NCBI RefSeq assembly: GCF_013705725.1
Contig: NZ_CP055481.1
Coordinates: 2,542,001 to 2,606,000 of the forward strand
Reading direction: 5' to 3'
Source: Klebsiella sp. RHBSTW-00484
Lineage (GTDB): Bacteria > Pseudomonadota > Gammaproteobacteria > Enterobacterales > Enterobacteriaceae
DNA length: 64,000 nt
Shown here: positions 61,804-64,000 of the stretch, one piece after another
How positions within the stretch are numbered: position 1 is the first letter of the stretch
Layout: each line of letters opens with the position of its first letter
Program-made: the position numbers and the translations under genes
Notes under the pieces: generated by a model
Database searches by the model: none
The model's input: only the letters and a program-made list of their open reading frames with translations
Told to the model about the DNA's origin: nothing

Positions 61804-62829
61804 TTATTCCTGAACATCAATGATGACTTTCATTGTCGTTTCACGGTTGCTGTCAATGTATTGATAAGCTTCCCCGTAATCTCTAAAAGCAAATTTTTTG
61901 GATATCAATGGGTTTAGTTTTACTTTACCTTCGTTAACCAGACGAATAGCTTCTACATAATCCTCATTCCGGTACATCATTGATGTATTCAGGTCCAGTT
62001 CATGGTCATTCAGAATTGCCAAATCGACCTGTGCGGGGCCAGAAAACACCGCAACAAGAATGATTGTACTACCTTTCCTGGCGTGTTTTATTGCCTGTCC
62101 TATGGTGATATTGGTGCCTGCACACTCGTAGATGACATCGGCCTTGTCTGGCCCAAATATCTGCAGCATCGATTCACCAAAGTCGTTGTTTTTGGTGTTA
62201 ACGACGTCAACAATTCCGCATTCTTTGGCTTTTTCAAGCCGTAGGTCGCTAATGTCGGTGAGCATAACGGCTGCTGCGCCCATGCCAAACGCCGTCTGTG
62301 CAACCAGATTACCAATAGGACCGGCTCCAATAACTGCAATCTTTTTACCGCGTATATCTCCAGCCTGCCGGATGGCATGGACCGCCACAGCCAGCGGTTC
62401 AATCATGGCACCTTCTTCGTAACTCATCTCCTCTGGCAGCAGCGTGACTTTCCCCGCGTCTACGACAAAGTACTCAGAGGCGGTTCCGGTTGACTGAAAT
62501 CCCATCACTTTAAGTTCTTCACAGAGGTTATATTTCCCGTGTCGGCATGGATAGCATTCACCGCAAACGATTTGTGGCTGAATCGTGACTTTTGCGCCAA
62601 CCTCAAACCCGGATACACCTTCGCCCAGCGCCATAATTTGTGCAGAGACTTCATGTCCTTGAGTCACCGGATATGTCGTGAAAGGGTGCTGTCCGTGATA
62701 AACGTGAATATCTGAGCCACAGATACCAATATTCATAACTTTAACAAGGAGTTGTCCTTTTTGGGCTTTTGGCATGGCGATCTTTCTAAATTCAATATGT
62801 TTAGGCTTAGTCATGACTTGCTGTAGCAT
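61804..62829 (-). CDS. Zinc-dependent medium-chain dehydrogenase
   Basis: This 341-residue MDR-superfamily enzyme probably oxidises a sugar alcohol, an alcohol or a related polyol with NAD(P). Catalytic zinc ligands are Cys in GICGSDIHVYHG, His-Glu in QGHEVSAQ, and Glu in MIEPLAVAVHA. Structural zinc cysteines are in CGECYPCRHGKYNLC. The Rossmann motif is VIGAGPIGNLVAQ. It resembles sorbitol/threonine-type dehydrogenases; the substrate cannot be read from sequence. AAGGAT precedes the ATG at 62829. It is divergent from an AraC regulator. In E. coli, btuC follows ihfA here, so this pair is accessory. Confidence 0.85.
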   Translation of the reverse strand: MLQQVMTKPKHIEFRKIAMPKAQKGQLLVKVMNIGICGSDIHVYHGQHPFTTYPVTQGHEVSAQIMALGEGVSGFEVGAKVTIQPQIVCGECYPCRHGKYNLCEELKVMGFQSTGTASEYFVVDAGKVTLLPEEMSYEEGAMIEPLAVAVHAIRQAGDIRGKKIAVIGAGPIGNLVAQTAFGMGAAAVMLTDISDLRLEKAKECGIVDVVNTKNNDFGESMLQIFGPDKADVIYECAGTNITIGQAIKHARKGSTIILVAVFSGPAQVDLAILNDHELDLNTSMMYRNEDYVEAIRLVNEGKVKLNPLISKKFAFRDYGEAYQYIDSNRETTMKVIIDVQE

Positions 62830-63056
62830 AGATTATCCTTAATTTAATTGATGTTTCAAATATGAATAATGCCCACTAATTTTTGCAGGCGAAGATAAAG
62901 AATTTCATAGCGCTCAATTATTTATCGCTAACAAGCCAAACATTCTCAATACACATTGCTATATACATCGCGATAAAACTACTTTACTCTTCAATATAAT
63001 TTTTAACCCATACGTTGCTTGATAATGTAGTTTTTAGCGGGGTTTATATAATTTTT
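62830..63056. promoter_or_regulatory. Divergent promoter region of dehydrogenase and AraC-type regulator
   Basis: This 227-bp, AT-rich gap contains both promoters. CATTGCTATATACATCGCGATAAAAC near 62957-62982 offers TATATA-type -10 elements, but no single promoter could be defended. A regulator site would be expected as direct repeats; none was certain. Confidence 0.35.
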
Positions 63057-63953
63057 ATGCTCACCATGTGGAATACAGATCACTTTTTTGAAAAAATAGA
63101 CACCACGCTAGGCGTGGATTACATGCTTCGTGCGCGAGAGGGGGTACCGGACGAAGGGGTGTATATACAACCCCATATGCATCTTGAACATGAGGTTATG
63201 TGGTTCCACAAAGCTCAGGGTAGTTACAGCCTTGGTAATGAAAAATTTGCCATTAAAAATAATACGTTAGTTTACGTTAGTCCACTGATGCTGCATGATA
63301 TGGAACTGAATTTTACTGCCGATCATGAGCGTTTTTTATTACAGTACGATAATGCCATACTAAGTAAATTAAAGTATCCTTTCCCAATGATAGGATCGCA
63401 GGTTGGCGTTGTGATACAGCTTAATGAGCGGGAAGCTGAACGATTACAGTTTATTTTTAAATGGTTTGCTGAGATACACGAAGCGCCTCATTCAGTTCAA
63501 GACGTCAACCCGGTGATGATTCTGCTATTAAATACAGTGCTTAGCCACGCTTCTCATGCAGAGCTTGTGTCGGCAGAAACTGAAAATGGCACATCTTTCG
63601 AAAATATTATCAATTTTATCATCGAAATGGAGACCAAAACGTCCTTCAACATTACATTGGACGAAGCATCGGCGTCCGTTGGTCTGTCGCCTAGCCATTT
63701 CTCAAGAACGTTCAAAAAGATTATGCAGGTTAGTTTTAAAGAGTATCTGGTAAGGAAGAAAATTGCTATGTCTGCCAGTCTCTTAACAAATACTGAGTTA
63801 AATATTACGGAGATAGCATATCAATGTGAATTTACGGATAGCGCTTACTATTGCTTCCAGTTTAAGAAAATTGTTGGTGTGACGCCCAAGAGATTCAGGA
63901 TTAACAGTCGAACTTCGAGGCAACTATCAACAAACTATGATGCACTAAGCTGA
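63057..63953 (+). CDS. AraC-family transcriptional regulator
   Basis: This 298-residue regulator has an N-terminal cupin-type ligand domain (about 35-110, PHMHLEHEVMWFHKAQGSYSLG) and a C-terminal double helix-turn-helix (about 190-290). The latter includes LDEASASVGLSPSHFSRTFKKIMQVSFKEYL and the AraC signature ITEIAYQCEFTDSAYYCFQFKKIVGVTPKRFR. Start uncertain: ATG 63057 or 63066, with GCGGGG about 14 bases upstream of the first. It is divergent from the zinc dehydrogenase, which it probably controls in response to a sugar or polyol. Codons are AT-richer than pheT. Confidence 0.85.
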   Translation: MLTMWNTDHFFEKIDTTLGVDYMLRAREGVPDEGVYIQPHMHLEHEVMWFHKAQGSYSLGNEKFAIKNNTLVYVSPLMLHDMELNFTADHERFLLQYDNAILSKLKYPFPMIGSQVGVVIQLNEREAERLQFIFKWFAEIHEAPHSVQDVNPVMILLLNTVLSHASHAELVSAETENGTSFENIINFIIEMETKTSFNITLDEASASVGLSPSHFSRTFKKIMQVSFKEYLVRKKIAMSASLLTNTELNITEIAYQCEFTDSAYYCFQFKKIVGVTPKRFRINSRTSRQLSTNYDALS

Positions 63954-64000
63954 ATGAGCGGCACTACTTTCACATTAATGATTTAGGTATTGTGGTGAGG

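Overview
The window is chromosomal DNA of an enterobacterium, most likely the Klebsiella/Raoultella group. Almost every housekeeping protein is near-identical in length and motif to its E. coli K-12 counterpart. A complete assimilatory nitrate operon (nasR-nasFEDCBA) of the type studied in Klebsiella oxytoca sits between ychN and ychO, and E. coli lacks it at this place. Species cannot be fixed from memory alone. No plasmid, phage or CRISPR content is visible. Mobile DNA is limited to one intact IS200-type element.

Layout. (1) 1-2.5 kb: 3' end of chaC, a small DUF1883-like gene, ychN, and the antiterminator gene nasR. (2) 2.5-12.4 kb: nasFEDCBA. A sigma-54 promoter and a leader of about 118 nt with an intrinsic terminator precede nasF, which fits NasR-controlled antitermination. 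nasC and nasB are fused in frame into one 1356-residue ORF. (3) 12.4-27.4 kb: ychO, the nitrate/nitrite two-component pair narX-narL, the transporter gene narK, an unusual membrane patatin gene, then respiratory nitrate reductase narGHJI. The narK and narG promoters keep perfect FNR boxes and NarL heptamers. Both assimilation and respiration of nitrate are therefore encoded within 26 kb. (4) 27.5-28.4 kb: two tRNA-Tyr(GTA) genes on the minus strand, with about 178-bp repeats that each copy the tRNA 3' end, as at E. coli tyrT. (5) 28.4-38.7 kb: purU, ychJ, rssA-rssB, galU, hns, tdk, adhE, ychE, in E. coli order. (6) 39-49.4 kb: oppABCDF, a voltage-gated-type K+ channel gene with a C-terminal zinc ribbon, yciU, clsA, yciY, yciI, tonB. 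(7) 49.4-53.3 kb: yniA, ydiZ, pfkB, ydiY and a small unrecognised exported peptide. This follows tonB directly, so a rearrangement junction relative to E. coli lies here. (8) 53.7-61.7 kb: the translation cluster thrS-infC-rpmI-rplT, an IS200 element, then pheM-pheS-pheT-ihfA. (9) 61.8 kb to the end: a zinc-dependent medium-chain dehydrogenase and a divergent AraC-type regulator, an accessory pair where E. coli has btuCED.

How the genes work together. The left third forms a nitrate island. NarX/NarL with FNR control nitrate respiration and NarK transport. Nitrogen limitation (sigma-54, probably NtrC) plus NasR control assimilation through ABC uptake (NasFED), nitrate reductase (NasA) and nitrite reductase (the NasC-NasB polypeptide). 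The right third is the conserved translation cluster with its autoregulatory signals visible: a thrS operator hairpin with a CGT loop, the AUU start of infC, and the pheM leader peptide with its attenuator.

The most interesting points for follow-up are the nasC-nasB fusion, the membrane patatin between narK and narG, the tRNA-Tyr repeat locus, the IS200 placed just upstream of the pheM promoter, the small exported peptide before thrS, the Kv-type channel, and the dehydrogenase/AraC pair after ihfA.
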